A model generated the notes under the pieces. That model was not told where the DNA came from. It did no database searches and was given only the letters and a program-made list of their open reading frames with translations. A DNA stretch of 64,000 bases from assembly GCF_014203025.1 (NCBI RefSeq), contig NZ_JACHID010000005.1, positions 111,286-175,285 on the forward strand. The letters run 5' to 3'. This document shows, piece after piece, positions 18,067 through 28,595 of this stretch; position 1 is the stretch's first letter, and each line of letters starts with the position of its first letter. The stretch comes from Desulfurispira natronophila. Its GTDB lineage: Bacteria > Chrysiogenota > Chrysiogenetes > Chrysiogenales > Chrysiogenaceae. The position numbers and the translations under genes were made by a program.

Positions 18067-20538
18067 ATGTCAGCTCACAAGCAATACCGTTTTGCAGAAA
18101 TCGAACCGCAGTGGCAAAAAACCTGGCAGCAACGCAACGCCTTTCGGGCTACTGTAGACGCCCAGCGACCGAAGTTCTACTGTCTGGAGATGCTACCTTA
18201 TCCATCGGGACGTGTTCACATGGGCCACGTACGCAACTACGCTATCGGCGACGCCATCGCCCGCTACAAGGCCATGCAGGGCTATAACGTTCTGCATCCT
18301 ATGGGATGGGACGCATTTGGACTTCCAGCGGAAAATGCCGCCATCGCCCACAACATGGATCCCGGACAGTGGACTTGGAGCAATATCGACTATATGAAGC
18401 AACAGCTCAAGCGACTCGGTTTCAGCTACGACTGGGAGCGGGAGCTGGCTACCTGCTCCGAAGAGTATTACGCCTTTGAGCAACAGCTTTTTATTGAGCT
18501 CTACACAAAAGGGCTGGTGTATCGAAAAAAGGCCCAGGTCAACTGGTGCACTCAGTGCCAGACCGTCCTGGCCAACGAACAAGTAGAAGAGGGCCGCTGT
18601 TGGCGTGACGGATCTGAGGTAGTAGCAAAAGACCTTGAGCAGTGGTTTTTTCGCATCACTGAGTATGCGGACGAACTGCTAGCCGACCTTGAAAAACTAC
18701 AGGGCGGATGGCCGGAACGGGTTATTGCCATGCAGCGCCACTGGATTGGCAAATCAACCGGAGCTGAAATCACCTTTGCCATTCCCGAAGCAAGTACCAC
18801 AGTAACCGTATTTACCACACGACCCGACACCCTCTGCGGTGCCACCTTCATGTCTCTGGCCCCCGAGCACCCGCTGGCTCAGCAGCTGTGCGCCGGAAAA
18901 GAGACTCAAGAGACAGTAAAGCAGTTTATTGAAAAAGTCCGCAAACAGGACTCTATCACTCGAACCAGTGACAAGGAGAAAGAGGGGGTATTTACTGGTG
19001 CTTACGCCATCAACCCCCTTAATGGCCAGTCAATACCCATCTGGTTGGGCAACTTTGTTCTGATGGAGTACGGCACTGGTGCAGTTATGGCCGTTCCTGG
19101 TCACGATCAGCGAGACTATGAATTTGCTCGCAAATACAATCTGCCCATCAAAGAAGTCATCTCATCCGAAGCAGGTATTGAGCAGGAAGCCTGGACTGGC
19201 CCTGGCACACTTATAAACTCCGGTGAGTTTGACGGACTGGACAATGAAATGGCCAAGGATGCCATCACAGAAAAGTTGGCCAGACAGGGCACTGGGCGCA
19301 AAACCGAAAACTTCCGCCTGCGCGACTGGGGAATTTCCCGCCAGCGCTACTGGGGTAACCCCATACCTATGATTCACTGCTCCCACTGCGGGGTAGTTCC
19401 TGTCCCCAGGGAGCAACTTCCCGTAAAACTCCCCAAAGGCGTCAAGCTGCAGGGCAGCGAAGAGTCACCTCTAGCCACCGTGCCAGAATTCGTCAACACC
19501 ACTTGCCCCACCTGCGGCAGGGAAGCCAAACGTGAAACAGATACCATGGACACTTTTGTCGAGTCCAGCTGGTACTTCCACCGTTACGCCTGCCAGGAAG
19601 ACAAAACCCAGCCTATCAATCGCCAGGCCATGGACTACTGGATGGACGTGGACCAGTATATCGGCGGAGTTGAGCACGCTGTTATGCACCTGCTCTATGC
19701 CCGCTTTTTCCATAAAGCCCTTCGTGACCTGGGTTACGTGGGTACCGACGAGCCTTTCAGCCGCCTGCTCACCCAGGGTATGGTGTTGCTGGGGGGGAAA
19801 AAGATGAGCAAGTCCGTTGGCAATATTGTCGACCCTGACGAAATGGTGGAGCGCTACGGCGCCGACACTGTTCGACTCTTTACCCTCTTTGCCTCACCAC
19901 CGGAAAAGGATCTGGAGTGGAACGAGTCCGGCGTAGAAGGCGCTTTCCGATTTCTCGGTCGCCTGTGGAGGCTAGTGCACGAACAGCCGGAGCGCTACGC
20001 TCATCCTGACCAAACAGAGCCTTGCAACCTGAGCGAAAGCGCACGACTCTTACAACAAAAACTCCACCAGACTATCAAGCGTGTCAGCTCCAGCATGGAG
20101 GGCAACTATCACTTCAACACAGCCATAGCTGCCACCATGGAGCTGGTCAATGAGATGAACACCTTTGAGGATACTACGCCTGCAGCTCAAGCTCTCTACC
20201 GACAGTGCTTGGAGGCACTGCTCAAGCTCCTCAATCCTTTTGTGCCCCACATCTGTGAGGAGCTGTGGCGTGACATTGGCCAAACAAGCCTGCTGGCCCG
20301 TGAACCCTGGCCCAGTTACGATGAGGCCCTGGCCAAAGCTGACACCATTACCATGGTAATTCAGGTCAACGGCAAAGTGCGGGGCAAGATCGATGTACCA
20401 GCCGATATCGAAAAAAACGAGATGGAGCGCCTCTCGCTTGACCATGAGCGCATCCAACCCTACTTGCAAGAAATGCAGGTTGCCAAAGTTATTGTCGTTC
20501 CCGGCAAGCTGGTCAATATTGTGGTCAAGCCAGCATGA
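18067..20538 (+). CDS. leuS: Leucyl-tRNA synthetase
   Basis: Class I synthetase that charges tRNA-Leu in the cytoplasm. It shows the HIGH motif as [15 protein letters not shown], the editing domain ([12 protein letters not shown]), a zinc-type CPTCG region and KMSKS as [11 protein letters not shown]. The frame opens at 18013, but the ATG at 18067 gives the family N-terminus ([11 protein letters not shown]), with GGAG 10 bases upstream, so 823 residues. It is followed by lptE and holA with overlapping ends, the common leuS-lptE-holA order. Confidence 0.97.
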   Translation: MSAHKQYRFAEIEPQWQKTWQQRNAFRATVDAQRPKFYCLEMLPYPSGRVHMGHVRNYAIGDAIARYKAMQGYNVLHPMGWDAFGLPAENAAIAHNMDPGQWTWSNIDYMKQQLKRLGFSYDWERELATCSEEYYAFEQQLFIELYTKGLVYRKKAQVNWCTQCQTVLANEQVEEGRCWRDGSEVVAKDLEQWFFRITEYADELLADLEKLQGGWPERVIAMQRHWIGKSTGAEITFAIPEASTTVTVFTTRPDTLCGATFMSLAPEHPLAQQLCAGKETQETVKQFIEKVRKQDSITRTSDKEKEGVFTGAYAINPLNGQSIPIWLGNFVLMEYGTGAVMAVPGHDQRDYEFARKYNLPIKEVISSEAGIEQEAWTGPGTLINSGEFDGLDNEMAKDAITEKLARQGTGRKTENFRLRDWGISRQRYWGNPIPMIHCSHCGVVPVPREQLPVKLPKGVKLQGSEESPLATVPEFVNTTCPTCGREAKRETDTMDTFVESSWYFHRYACQEDKTQPINRQAMDYWMDVDQYIGGVEHAVMHLLYARFFHKALRDLGYVGTDEPFSRLLTQGMVLLGGKKMSKSVGNIVDPDEMVERYGADTVRLFTLFASPPEKDLEWNESGVEGAFRFLGRLWRLVHEQPERYAHPDQTEPCNLSESARLLQQKLHQTIKRVSSSMEGNYHFNTAIAATMELVNEMNTFEDTTPAAQALYRQCLEALLKLLNPFVPHICEELWRDIGQTSLLAREPWPSYDEALAKADTITMVIQVNGKVRGKIDVPADIEKNEMERLSLDHERIQPYLQEMQVAKVIVVPGKLVNIVVKPA

Positions 20539-21023
20539 CCAGCAGACTTACGGGGACTGATGCAGCGATAGTGGCCACCGTCACGGTACTGCTTTTGCTT
20601 TGTGCCGGGTGTGCTCGCTACGCCATCCCCGACAGCTCAGCCGTTCAGGAGCGTTGCCCCCAGGGAATTGCCGTGCCGGCGCTTCTTAACGAAAGTCGCT
20701 ACCATGAGCAAGGACCACGCATACGCGACGCTCTTATCGGTGAGCTGAACCGCCGCCCAGGACTTCAATACCATGGGGACAGCGCCTGCGAGCTGCGCTG
20801 CACACTCTTTGACAGCTCACAGCAGGTAACTCGCCGCGACGCTTTTGGTGACTCCCTCTCTGAGGATTCCCAGTTCAGGGTTTACTGCGAACTGGTCAAA
20901 GACGGCCTGATACAGATCAAATCCGCCACCGTCACTTTTACTGACGATACCTTTGTGCGGGTAGATGCCCGCAGCCGTTATGAAAACCTGGCCGGCAGTG
21001 TGGTGAGCAATGTCACCCGCTAA
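20535..21023 (+). CDS. lptE: LPS-assembly lipoprotein LptE (putative)
   Basis: Probable outer-membrane lipoprotein that plugs the LptD barrel for LPS export. Evidence: a hydrophobic signal (residues about 12-24) ending in a lipobox-like LCAGC; a size of 162 residues; secondary-structure pattern of LptE (VPALLNESR, then [15 protein letters not shown]); and its position between leuS and holA, where lptE sits in many Gram-negatives. Sequence conservation in this family is low, so context carries much of the call. It overlaps leuS by four bases. Confidence 0.8.
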   Translation: MTSRLTGTDAAIVATVTVLLLLCAGCARYAIPDSSAVQERCPQGIAVPALLNESRYHEQGPRIRDALIGELNRRPGLQYHGDSACELRCTLFDSSQQVTRRDAFGDSLSEDSQFRVYCELVKDGLIQIKSATVTFTDDTFVRVDARSRYENLAGSVVSNVTR

Positions 21024-21966
21024 GGGAATACTCTATATCAGCGAGGATCTGGCAGCAGTACAGGATCATTTAAAAGGCGAGTGGGAACATATCGACCCTC
21101 GCAATCCGCAAGCAACTGATGAGCTCCACTCTTTGGTTGAGCCTACTTTTTTTGGGCCAGCGGCACAAAACATTCTGATCCACAGCCTGGACCAAGTGGG
21201 AGCCAAGGTCGCGCTAAAGCTGGTAGAGTTTTCTCAGGCCCACTCCCAAATAAACTGGGCCTTCCATATAAGCAAGCTGTCTAGTGAAAAACGCCGAAAA
21301 AAGTTCGAAAAGGTCCTGGTCGCCACCTGTGGGCGCAAAAACATCAAGCCTCCCACCGCCGCTGCCCTGTGTGATGAGTGCCTCAAGCAAGCGCGGAGGC
21401 TGGGAGCACAGATCAGTCATGCCTGCATAGAGCTCCTGGTGGAGACCCTGGGGCAAGATCGCCAACTTTTGCAAAAGGAGATAGAAAAATTTTCCCTGCT
21501 GGGCCGTGCCGTAGAGGAAAACGATATTATTCAATCCTATTCGACCACCCACCGCAGTGCATTCACTATCCCCCGCAGCCTTTTCCACGAGCCCAAGCAG
21601 AGAGTGTTAGCTGCTATTGCGCAAATGGAGCCCTTTGAGGATCCGTTCCTTGTAGCCAATGCCTTTGTACATGAACTATCCCGACTCTACATGGTGCACC
21701 TGCTGGGGCCCCGGGCCGACTTTGCCACTACCGGCATCAGCCCGTACTTTCTGCGCCAATACCAGGAAACGGCGCATGCATTGCAAAATTGGCAATTAAG
21801 AGAGCTCATGGATTTGGCAGCCCACACCGACTACACCCTCAAAACCAGTCAGGTTGGATACGACCACGTCTTTCATCTGGTAGAGCAAATCTGCCAAATA
21901 CTTCACCACGTCGACTCGCAACCAGGGACGAAAAACCGCAATAACCCTACAGGGTTTTACCCTTAA
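21010..21966 (+). CDS. holA: DNA polymerase III subunit delta
   Basis: Clamp-loader subunit that opens the beta ring. It has 318 residues. Recognisable parts are the helix pair CIELLVETLGQDRQLLQKEIEKF, shown here as CIELLVETLGQD and LLQKEIEKFSLL, and the later FLVANAFVHELSRLY region. The N-terminal AAA+ half is divergent, as is usual for delta. Its start overlaps lptE by 14 bases and it follows leuS-lptE, supporting the call. Near its end, AACCC and GGGTT around 21945-21958 could form a small hairpin. Confidence 0.88.
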   Translation: MSPAKGILYISEDLAAVQDHLKGEWEHIDPRNPQATDELHSLVEPTFFGPAAQNILIHSLDQVGAKVALKLVEFSQAHSQINWAFHISKLSSEKRRKKFEKVLVATCGRKNIKPPTAAALCDECLKQARRLGAQISHACIELLVETLGQDRQLLQKEIEKFSLLGRAVEENDIIQSYSTTHRSAFTIPRSLFHEPKQRVLAAIAQMEPFEDPFLVANAFVHELSRLYMVHLLGPRADFATTGISPYFLRQYQETAHALQNWQLRELMDLAAHTDYTLKTSQVGYDHVFHLVEQICQILHHVDSQPGTKNRNNPTGFYP

Positions 21967-21999
21967 ATACACACGACCACCTCAAGGTGGGGAGAGCAC

Positions 22000-23361
22000 A
22001 TGAAGAAAAAACCCATTGTCAGCATTATAGGGCGCCCCAACGTCGGCAAGTCTACTCTCTTTAATCGCCTGGCTCGCAAGCGCATCGCTATTGTTGAGGA
22101 CACCCCTGGTGTCACCCGCGACCGCAACTACTACGATATCCAGTGGGAAAACCGCCCCTTCACCATTGTAGATACCGGCGGGTTTGAGTCGGAGGTCGCC
22201 ACAGATTCACTGGAGTCTTCCATGGTGGAACAAACCAAAGTGGCCATAGAGGAAGCCGATGTTGTGGTATTTCTCCTGGACGGTATCACCGGAGTGGCTC
22301 CGGATGATCAGGTCATCATGGACCTGCTGCGCCGCACCGAGAAGCCGGTCTTTGTTGTGGCCAACAAACTCGATACTCCACGGCACGAGGACATGACTGC
22401 TAACCTCTATGAGCTGGGAGTCGATAAAATCTTTGCTGTTTCCGCCTCCCACGGTCGCGGCATCGGGGAGCTTCTGGATGAACTAACACAGGATTTCCCG
22501 CTCCTGGAAGAATACGGAGATGTGGATGAAGAAGAAGTGCCGATTCGCCTGGCGATCATCGGTCGACCCAATGTGGGCAAGTCTAGCCTGATCAACACCC
22601 TTTGCGGCGAAAACCGTGCCGTAGCCTCACCGGTTCCCGGCACCACCCGGGACACCCTGCACACTGCTATACGCCACAATGGCCGGGACTTTATTCTGCT
22701 GGACACGGCAGGTATTCGGCGCAAGTCCCGGGCTTTTGAGCACAGCATCGAACGCTACAGTGTTTTTCGCAGTATTGCCGCCATTGAGGAGGCCCATGTA
22801 GTACTGCTGCTGGTGGATGCCCAGGAGCCTATTGCCGATCAGGATCTCAAAGTGGCTTCCTACGCCTGGGAGGCAGGTAAGCCTGTTATTATCGGAGTCA
22901 ACAAGTGGGATATTGTTGACAAGGATGATCGCACCTACCTTCAATACCAAAAAAACATTCAGTCTCGTTTCAAGGTATCTTCCAAGCCGTGCATACTCTT
23001 TCTTTCGGCCCTGACGGGGCAGCGCACCCACAAAATTTACGATTTGGCAGAGAAGTTTTACCGCAAGACCCGGCTGCGCATTCCGACAACAGAAATTAAC
23101 GAACTTATCCAGAAAGCCGCTATCAAGCACCCCCCCCCTTCCCACACCGGCGGCAAGCGAGTAAAGTTTTTTTATGCTACCCAAATATCCCGGCATCCGT
23201 TTATTGTTGTAATATTCTGCAATTACCCCGAGTCGGTGCACTTCAGCTACAAACGATATTTGACAAATGTTGTCACCGAAGCGTATTCTCTACACAATGT
23301 TCCCGTTATATTGAAATTCAGGAAGAAAAAGGCCAGTGATAAAGAACACCATGAAAATTAG
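22000..23361 (+). CDS. der: Ribosome assembly GTPase Der (EngA)
   Basis: Double GTPase needed for 50S ribosome maturation. G1 motifs occur twice: GRPNVGKSTLFNRL near residue 10 and GRPNVGKSSLINTL near 190. Each domain has its DTPG/DTAG (DTGGF, DTAGI) and NKxD (NKLD, NKWD) motifs, followed by the C-terminal KH-like domain. It has 453 residues, normal size. GGGGAG lies 4 bases before the ATG; a small CCACC/GGTGG hairpin (21979-21992) overlaps this SD. A C9 tract (23130-23138) falls in the conserved HPPP codons of the KH domain. Confidence 0.97.
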   Translation: MKKKPIVSIIGRPNVGKSTLFNRLARKRIAIVEDTPGVTRDRNYYDIQWENRPFTIVDTGGFESEVATDSLESSMVEQTKVAIEEADVVVFLLDGITGVAPDDQVIMDLLRRTEKPVFVVANKLDTPRHEDMTANLYELGVDKIFAVSASHGRGIGELLDELTQDFPLLEEYGDVDEEEVPIRLAIIGRPNVGKSSLINTLCGENRAVASPVPGTTRDTLHTAIRHNGRDFILLDTAGIRRKSRAFEHSIERYSVFRSIAAIEEAHVVLLLVDAQEPIADQDLKVASYAWEAGKPVIIGVNKWDIVDKDDRTYLQYQKNIQSRFKVSSKPCILFLSALTGQRTHKIYDLAEKFYRKTRLRIPTTEINELIQKAAIKHPPPSHTGGKRVKFFYATQISRHPFIVVIFCNYPESVHFSYKRYLTNVVTEAYSLHNVPVILKFRKKKASDKEHHEN

Positions 23362-25489
23362 ATTGCTATTCATAGGAGTGCTCGCATCCCTGTTGCTCGG
23401 CGGATGTGCTGCCGGTGTGCGGGAGAATATTACCCCAGAAGAGCCACCCCGGACAAACGAGCTATACTCTCGCTGGACCTTGGGCGAGGCACCTCCAGAC
23501 TTGTTTGCCCGAAATTTTCTGGGTAATTACCGCAAGCCTTACAACGGTATCTACCGTGAAGAAGACATGACTTCTGCACCTATGCGACCTGACCCCCTGC
23601 CACTGCAGTCGGAATCACTGACGATACCAGTCACTATCGACTACAGCGAAGAAGAGCTGCAGTTTGGCTACACCATCCCGGTCGTCATTAATGACCGAGT
23701 AAACCAATATATAAATTTTTACGCCAATCGCTATAAGCGCGGCCTGGAAAACCAGTTGCAGCGGGCAAACTACTATTTACCCATGATCCGTGAAATTTTT
23801 CATGAAGAAGGCGTTCCGGAAGACTTGGCCTATGTGGCCCTTATCGAGAGTGGATTCCGCCCTACCGCCCGTTCCCACGCTGGTGCTGTCGGCATATGGC
23901 AGTTCATGCCCCGTACCGGCCAGTACTACGGCCTTGACGTAAACTGGTGGATTGACGAACGTCGTGACCCAATCAAAAGCACCCGCGCAGCGGCACGCTA
24001 CCTGAATGACCTCTATAACATATTTGATGACTGGTATCTGGCATTGGCCGGTTACAATGCAGGCCAAAACCGTGTGCTGCGTGAAATGAACCGTCTTGGT
24101 GTTGACAGCTTCTGGGAAATCCATACCCTTCCACGGGAAACACGCGAGTATGTCCCCGCCATTCTGGCTGCCATAATTATTGCCAACAACCAGGAGCGTT
24201 ACGACATTAACGTTACCCAGGATGACGACTACTACCAGCCTGACCTGGTAGCAATATCCCACCCCACCAGCCTTAACGTTATCAGCAATATTACTGGCAT
24301 CCCTATAGACCGCATCAAAACTCTCAACCCGGAACTCAACGGCTATGTCACGCCTCCCAGTAACAACTATCACCTCAAACTCTACCCCGGTTACGGGACA
24401 CCAGTGGAGACCGCCCTGAAGGAAATGCCCCGAGCTCAGCGTGTCTCCTGGATCAAACACGAAGTGCGACCTGGCGAAAGCCTTTCAGTTATAGCAAATC
24501 GCTACAACATTTCCATCAGCGAAATTCGCCGCGTCAACCAGATTCGAGGTGACCTGCTGCGGGTCAACCAGGTGGTACTTATCCCTTCTCTGCAGCATCC
24601 CGCAGCCCAGGGCAGCAATCTGGAAGTAGCCGGCGTGGTGCAGCACCGGGTGCGTTCCGGGGAAAGCCTTTCGGTACTCAGCAGCCGCTTTAGTGTGCCA
24701 ATGTCAGAGATCAGAAGAGTCAACAACCTGAGCGGAGATCTGCTACGAGTAGGGCAGACCCTGCTGATTCCCATGGGTGAAAGCGCAGAAAGTGCTCGAG
24801 CATCCCTTGGCAGCACTGGCGCTACCACCAGCGGCGCCGTTGAGCACCGAGTCCGCTCTGGTGAGAACCTTTCAACCATTGCCAGTCGCTACAACACTTC
24901 CGTGAGCCAGATACGCCAACACAACAGCCTCAACGGTGACATAATTCGCCCAGGACAGGTTTTGAGTATACCTATGCAACAAACTGCCAGCACTCAACGC
25001 ACCACTATTCGCCACGAAGTGCGCTCCGGCGAAAGCCTCTCAGTGCTGGCTGATCGCTACAATGTGCGCATGGCGACTATACGTCGCGCCAATAACCTCA
25101 ATGGTGACCTATTGCGTGTAGGCCAGACACTCAACATCCCGGTGCAAACGAGTACTGCTGCAAGCGATAGCGGACAAAATATTGCTGGTGGCATTCAGCA
25201 CCGGGTCCGCTCAGGCGAAAGCCTTTCTGTCATTGCAGAACGCTACCAGGTCTCCATGGCCCAGATTCGCCAGGCCAATCAACTCAGTGGCAACCTTATT
25301 CGTGTGGGACAAGTACTTTTTATACCTGCCGGCCAAACTGCGCAGGCAAGCACCTACAGGGTTCGATCTGGCGACTCCCTCTCAGTCATCGCTCAAAATA
25401 CCGGGACCTCAGTAAGTGAGCTTATACGTCGCAACAACCTGCCTTCCTCTGGCATTATTCAACCAGGACAGGTTCTACAGATTCCTTAA
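23351..25489 (+). CDS. mltD: Membrane-bound lytic transglycosylase D-like lipoprotein with six LysM repeats
   Basis: Cleaves peptidoglycan glycan strands from the periplasmic side. Lipoprotein signal: SLLLGGC near residues 14-20. The SLT domain spans about residues 120-290, with the catalytic glutamate in VALIESGF, then AVGIWQFMPRTG and AGYNAGQN. After an additional conserved stretch come six LysM peptidoglycan-binding repeats to the very end. E. coli MltD has fewer repeats, so 713 residues is long. The start is ATG 23351; a GTG at 23336 in the same frame is possible. It overlaps the end of der by 11 bases. Confidence 0.93.
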   Translation: MKIRLLFIGVLASLLLGGCAAGVRENITPEEPPRTNELYSRWTLGEAPPDLFARNFLGNYRKPYNGIYREEDMTSAPMRPDPLPLQSESLTIPVTIDYSEEELQFGYTIPVVINDRVNQYINFYANRYKRGLENQLQRANYYLPMIREIFHEEGVPEDLAYVALIESGFRPTARSHAGAVGIWQFMPRTGQYYGLDVNWWIDERRDPIKSTRAAARYLNDLYNIFDDWYLALAGYNAGQNRVLREMNRLGVDSFWEIHTLPRETREYVPAILAAIIIANNQERYDINVTQDDDYYQPDLVAISHPTSLNVISNITGIPIDRIKTLNPELNGYVTPPSNNYHLKLYPGYGTPVETALKEMPRAQRVSWIKHEVRPGESLSVIANRYNISISEIRRVNQIRGDLLRVNQVVLIPSLQHPAAQGSNLEVAGVVQHRVRSGESLSVLSSRFSVPMSEIRRVNNLSGDLLRVGQTLLIPMGESAESARASLGSTGATTSGAVEHRVRSGENLSTIASRYNTSVSQIRQHNSLNGDIIRPGQVLSIPMQQTASTQRTTIRHEVRSGESLSVLADRYNVRMATIRRANNLNGDLLRVGQTLNIPVQTSTAASDSGQNIAGGIQHRVRSGESLSVIAERYQVSMAQIRQANQLSGNLIRVGQVLFIPAGQTAQASTYRVRSGDSLSVIAQNTGTSVSELIRRNNLPSSGIIQPGQVLQIP
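24458..25486 (+). repeat. Six tandem LysM coding repeats in mltD
   Basis: Repeat starts are at about 24458, 24644, 24845, 25013, 25199 and 25355. Each unit of roughly 43-44 residues has VRSGESLSVI or a close variant, then IRRxNxLxGDLLR and VGQxLxIP, followed by a variable Ser/Thr/Ala/Gln-rich linker, except the last. The DNA is similar enough between units that recombination could change the copy number. Confidence 0.95.
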
Positions 25490-25757
25490 TGGCGCCGTAA
25501 TGACACACGTCAACACTGAGGGATTTTCGTAACTCTTCACGGTAGCACAGAAAACTTTTGTAGCAGGAGCGCCAGGGATGAAAGCGAGAGCGGATGGGAG
25601 GAATCCTGGCGGGCGTGCTGCTACCAATAGCTTTCACAAAGCCACTTTACATCTCCCGCCTCACAAGCCGTGAATGGTTACTCTGCCTCAGGGCTGGTTT
25701 GGCACAAGTGGCTCAAAACAAAACTGACCCACAATACGTCGTATCCAGTGGAGTACC

Positions 25758-26609
25758 ATGCGCAAGGTCAACTTTCTCGAGCACTACCAGAAGGGTTACT
25801 ACGATATTATGGAGTCGGCACTGGAAAAGCCGCCTCCCATATGGACCCTTGCCGGCATAAAATTCTACTTTTTCAGCGCCTTTTGGGAGGAATTCTTCGA
25901 CGCAAGTTTCGGCAAGAAACTGCGCATGCTGGGCCAGTTGTTACGAACCCGCAAGTTGCGCCTTATTGCCGTCTCTGCCATTATGGGCATTATCGTCGGT
26001 TATTTTTTCTCACCGGGACGAGGTGATCCCGAGCTTCCCCACGACGTCACCGAGAGCATGGTGGAACGGGCACGACTTCATGAGCACTTCATTCAAACCC
26101 AGGGAGTTCCTGTGGGTGATTTTCGCCTCATCAGCCAAACCAGCCCCTACCTTCCCGCTACTACTTACGATGAACCGCCACTGCGTAGTCGCCTGCAGGT
26201 TTACTACTCATTTGAAGCTCCCCGCGCCCATGCAGTAGCTGCCGAGGTTGCACGCACCCTCGGCTGGAAACTGGAAGTGGATGAGGCCTTGGCAGACCGC
26301 TTTGGTTTTCGGGTGATTGTTGAAGGCTACGCTACCATGCAGATGGCTGAATCACTGCGGCGGGAACTGCAACTGGACCACGTTATTCGCCGCGAAGACC
26401 GATATTATCCCGCCAGCACCATTTTCTTCAATCGCCAAAGCGCAGAAGAACTGGCGCGCGATATTCGCTACCACCAAGCCATGATCATCACCGACTCTGA
26501 TCGGGCTATTGTCTACTCCGTATTAACGCCTCCACTGAACGACACACAGATAGAGCACGTAACCCAACACCTGCGACTGCTAGGTTACCGCCCCATCAGG
26601 ACATCATAA
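25758..26609 (+). CDS. Conserved-looking protein with one membrane segment; function unknown
   Basis: I do not recognise this 283-residue protein. The first about 65 residues are cytoplasmic and basic. One hydrophobic segment (RLIAVSAIMGIIVGYFF, near 68-85) anchors it, and the remaining about 195 residues would be periplasmic. That part contains two alpha/beta stretches (LQVYYSFEAPRAHAVAAEV and GFRVIVEGYATMQMAESL) that recall the beta-alpha-beta pattern of SPOR-type domains, but I would not assign that family. GGAG sits 4 bases before the ATG. It ends one base before pcm, so it is in the same transcript, and it follows a cell-wall hydrolase. Confidence 0.75.
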   Translation: MRKVNFLEHYQKGYYDIMESALEKPPPIWTLAGIKFYFFSAFWEEFFDASFGKKLRMLGQLLRTRKLRLIAVSAIMGIIVGYFFSPGRGDPELPHDVTESMVERARLHEHFIQTQGVPVGDFRLISQTSPYLPATTYDEPPLRSRLQVYYSFEAPRAHAVAAEVARTLGWKLEVDEALADRFGFRVIVEGYATMQMAESLRRELQLDHVIRREDRYYPASTIFFNRQSAEELARDIRYHQAMIITDSDRAIVYSVLTPPLNDTQIEHVTQHLRLLGYRPIRTS

Positions 26610-26610
26610 G

Positions 26611-27273
26611 ATGCATATTACGGCCAGGCTGAGCATGGTAGAGCGGTACCTGCGCTCACACGTCAGGGACCCACGTATCCTGGAAGCCATGGAACAGCTG
26701 CCAAGGCATCTGTTTGTAGACCCGGCTCTGCAGTCCCGTGCCTACCACAACGATGCTTTGCCCATCGGCTTTGGTCAGACGATATCGCAACCCCTGATGG
26801 TAGCCCGCATGACAGAGCAGCTTCAGGTGGAGCAACATCACTGCGTTCTGGAGATAGGCACTGGCAGTGGCTACCAGGCGGCCATTCTTGCTGCTCTTTG
26901 CCGGGAGGTTTTCACGGTGGAACGCTTGGAGCCCTTGGCCATGGAGGCTCGTGAGCGTTTCGAGCAGCTTGGTATACCCAATATTCACACAGCTATTGCC
27001 GATGGAACCGTCAACGCATTTGCGGAGCTGACCTTTGATCGTATTCTCATTACCGCCGGTGGTAACCGACACCCCAGCAGCCTCTTACGGCAATTGATTG
27101 TCGGGGGAATACTGATTGCGCCCATTGGTACGGATAAACACCAAACCCTCTATCGCTACATTCGCACCGCTGCAAATCACTGGCAACGAACCCCTATTGG
27201 CGACTGCCACTTTGTCAAGCTCATCGGTGAAGAGGGCTGGCAAGACCAGGAAAAGGAGGAAGTAGTACTATGA
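26611..27273 (+). CDS. pcm: Protein-L-isoaspartate O-methyltransferase
   Basis: Repairs isoaspartyl residues in aged proteins using S-adenosylmethionine. Family marks: GFGQTISQPLMVARM, the SAM-binding VLEIGTGSGYQAA, FTVERLEPLA and a late FDRILITAGG. It has 220 residues, normal size. It overlaps the next gene by four bases. Confidence 0.95.
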   Translation: MHITARLSMVERYLRSHVRDPRILEAMEQLPRHLFVDPALQSRAYHNDALPIGFGQTISQPLMVARMTEQLQVEQHHCVLEIGTGSGYQAAILAALCREVFTVERLEPLAMEARERFEQLGIPNIHTAIADGTVNAFAELTFDRILITAGGNRHPSSLLRQLIVGGILIAPIGTDKHQTLYRYIRTAANHWQRTPIGDCHFVKLIGEEGWQDQEKEEVVL

Positions 27274-27782
27274 AATACCTCTACATAATTCGCCATGCCA
27301 AATCAAGTTGGGATGCCGGCGTGGAGCGTGATCGAGACCGACCCCTCAATGACCGGGGCCAACGGGACGCTCCACGTATTGGCCAAACCCTGCAGGAACT
27401 TGCAGTGAAGCCTGATGCCATTATTTGTAGCCCAGCCCTGCGCACCTGGACTACAGCCTGTGAAATAGCCCACCAAATTGGGTATGCCGAAAGGAACATT
27501 CAAACCAACGAGCGACTTTACGAAGCGAGCCTACAGGATATTCTGGCTGTTATCAGCGGGCCAGCATTTCCATCAGTTGACAATAGCATCCTGGTGGGAC
27601 ACAATCCTGGACTGACAGACCTCGTCAATGCAGTCAGTAATATGCACATTGACAATCTGCCCACATCAGGAACCGTCTGCCTGAGATTTGACATGGATTC
27701 CTGGAGTGACATTGGCCAACAATGCGGACAGTGGCAATTCTTTTACACACCCAAACGGGGCCTGATGCAGGCCAGCCTGTAA
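27270..27782 (+). CDS. sixA: SixA-like phosphohistidine phosphatase
   Basis: Histidine phosphatase superfamily member, 170 residues. The N-terminal LYIIRHAKSSW carries the RH catalytic pair, and the second conserved His lies in LVGHNPGLTDL. In E. coli SixA dephosphorylates phosphohistidine on the nitrogen PTS; whether this is the target here is unknown. It is translationally coupled to pcm. Confidence 0.85.
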   Translation: MKYLYIIRHAKSSWDAGVERDRDRPLNDRGQRDAPRIGQTLQELAVKPDAIICSPALRTWTTACEIAHQIGYAERNIQTNERLYEASLQDILAVISGPAFPSVDNSILVGHNPGLTDLVNAVSNMHIDNLPTSGTVCLRFDMDSWSDIGQQCGQWQFFYTPKRGLMQASL

Positions 27783-27801
27783 ACGCGCACAGAAAGCATC
27801 C

Positions 27802-28425
27802 ATGCAGTCACTTACCCCCAACTACAACCCCCAACCCTCTCTTGACAAGGACGATATTAACGCCTTGCCACTGATAACCCAAGAGATACCAGTGGAGCTC
27901 CTGACAAGTGCCAACCAGGCACGGCAGGCACTGAGGCACATTGCCAATGAACCTCTGCTTGGCTTCGATACCGAAACCCGCCCGGCTTTTCGCAAAGGTC
28001 AATCTTACCTGCCATCATTGATTCAGCTGGCTACCCGCGATTGTGCCTACATTTTTCAAATCAGTCGTTACCCCATACCTGCTGAATTGCTGGAAATACT
28101 GGCAAGTCCACATCACTGCAAATCCGGAGCTGGGCTCAGCTACGACATTCGTCAGTTGCAGCAAATGCGTCGCTTTAAACCAGACAACTTTACAGAGCTT
28201 GGGGATATAGCGACTCAACTGGGCCTGCGGCAGACTGGCCTGCGCAGCCTTTGTGCCTTGATTTTTGGCCAACGACTCTCGAAAGGAGCCCAATGCTCTG
28301 ACTGGAGCCGACATCACCTTACCCAGGTGCAAATACAGTATGCCGCTACCGACGCCTGGGTCAGCCGGGAGTTATATGTTGCCATGGAAGCCATGCTGCG
28401 CCGAATTAACCAGCACTCCTCCTGA
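27802..28425 (+). CDS. RNase D-like 3'-5' exonuclease domain protein
   Basis: DEDDy-type nuclease of 207 residues with only the catalytic domain and no HRDC domain, so it is shorter than RNase D. Motif Exo I is LGFDTETRP, Exo II lies in GLSYDIRQL, and Exo III is YAATDAW, giving the DEDD residues and the Tyr. The central region (LRSLCALIFGQRLSKG) resembles the 3'-5' exonuclease family acting on RNA or single-stranded DNA. It follows sixA after 19 bases. Confidence 0.88.
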   Translation: MQSLTPNYNPQPSLDKDDINALPLITQEIPVELLTSANQARQALRHIANEPLLGFDTETRPAFRKGQSYLPSLIQLATRDCAYIFQISRYPIPAELLEILASPHHCKSGAGLSYDIRQLQQMRRFKPDNFTELGDIATQLGLRQTGLRSLCALIFGQRLSKGAQCSDWSRHHLTQVQIQYAATDAWVSRELYVAMEAMLRRINQHSS

Positions 28426-28595
28426 CAGCGCGACTCCCTGCAACAGTAAATTGTGTTTTTGTGCAAGAACAGCAGCCCCTCCTATTTTATGCTGCACAAA
28501 GCAACGCTATTCTGGTAACATGAAAACCCAAGATCTGAACATGCGCACATTAAGTAACAAATCATTATAGCCCAAGTTTTAGCGGGAGAAACCCT

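Noticed and set aside
22627..23241. Minus-strand open frame of 204 codons
   Set aside because: It is antisense to der and shows no protein features.
24458..25486. DNA repeat array as a non-coding element
   Set aside because: All repeats are in one reading frame and encode LysM domains.
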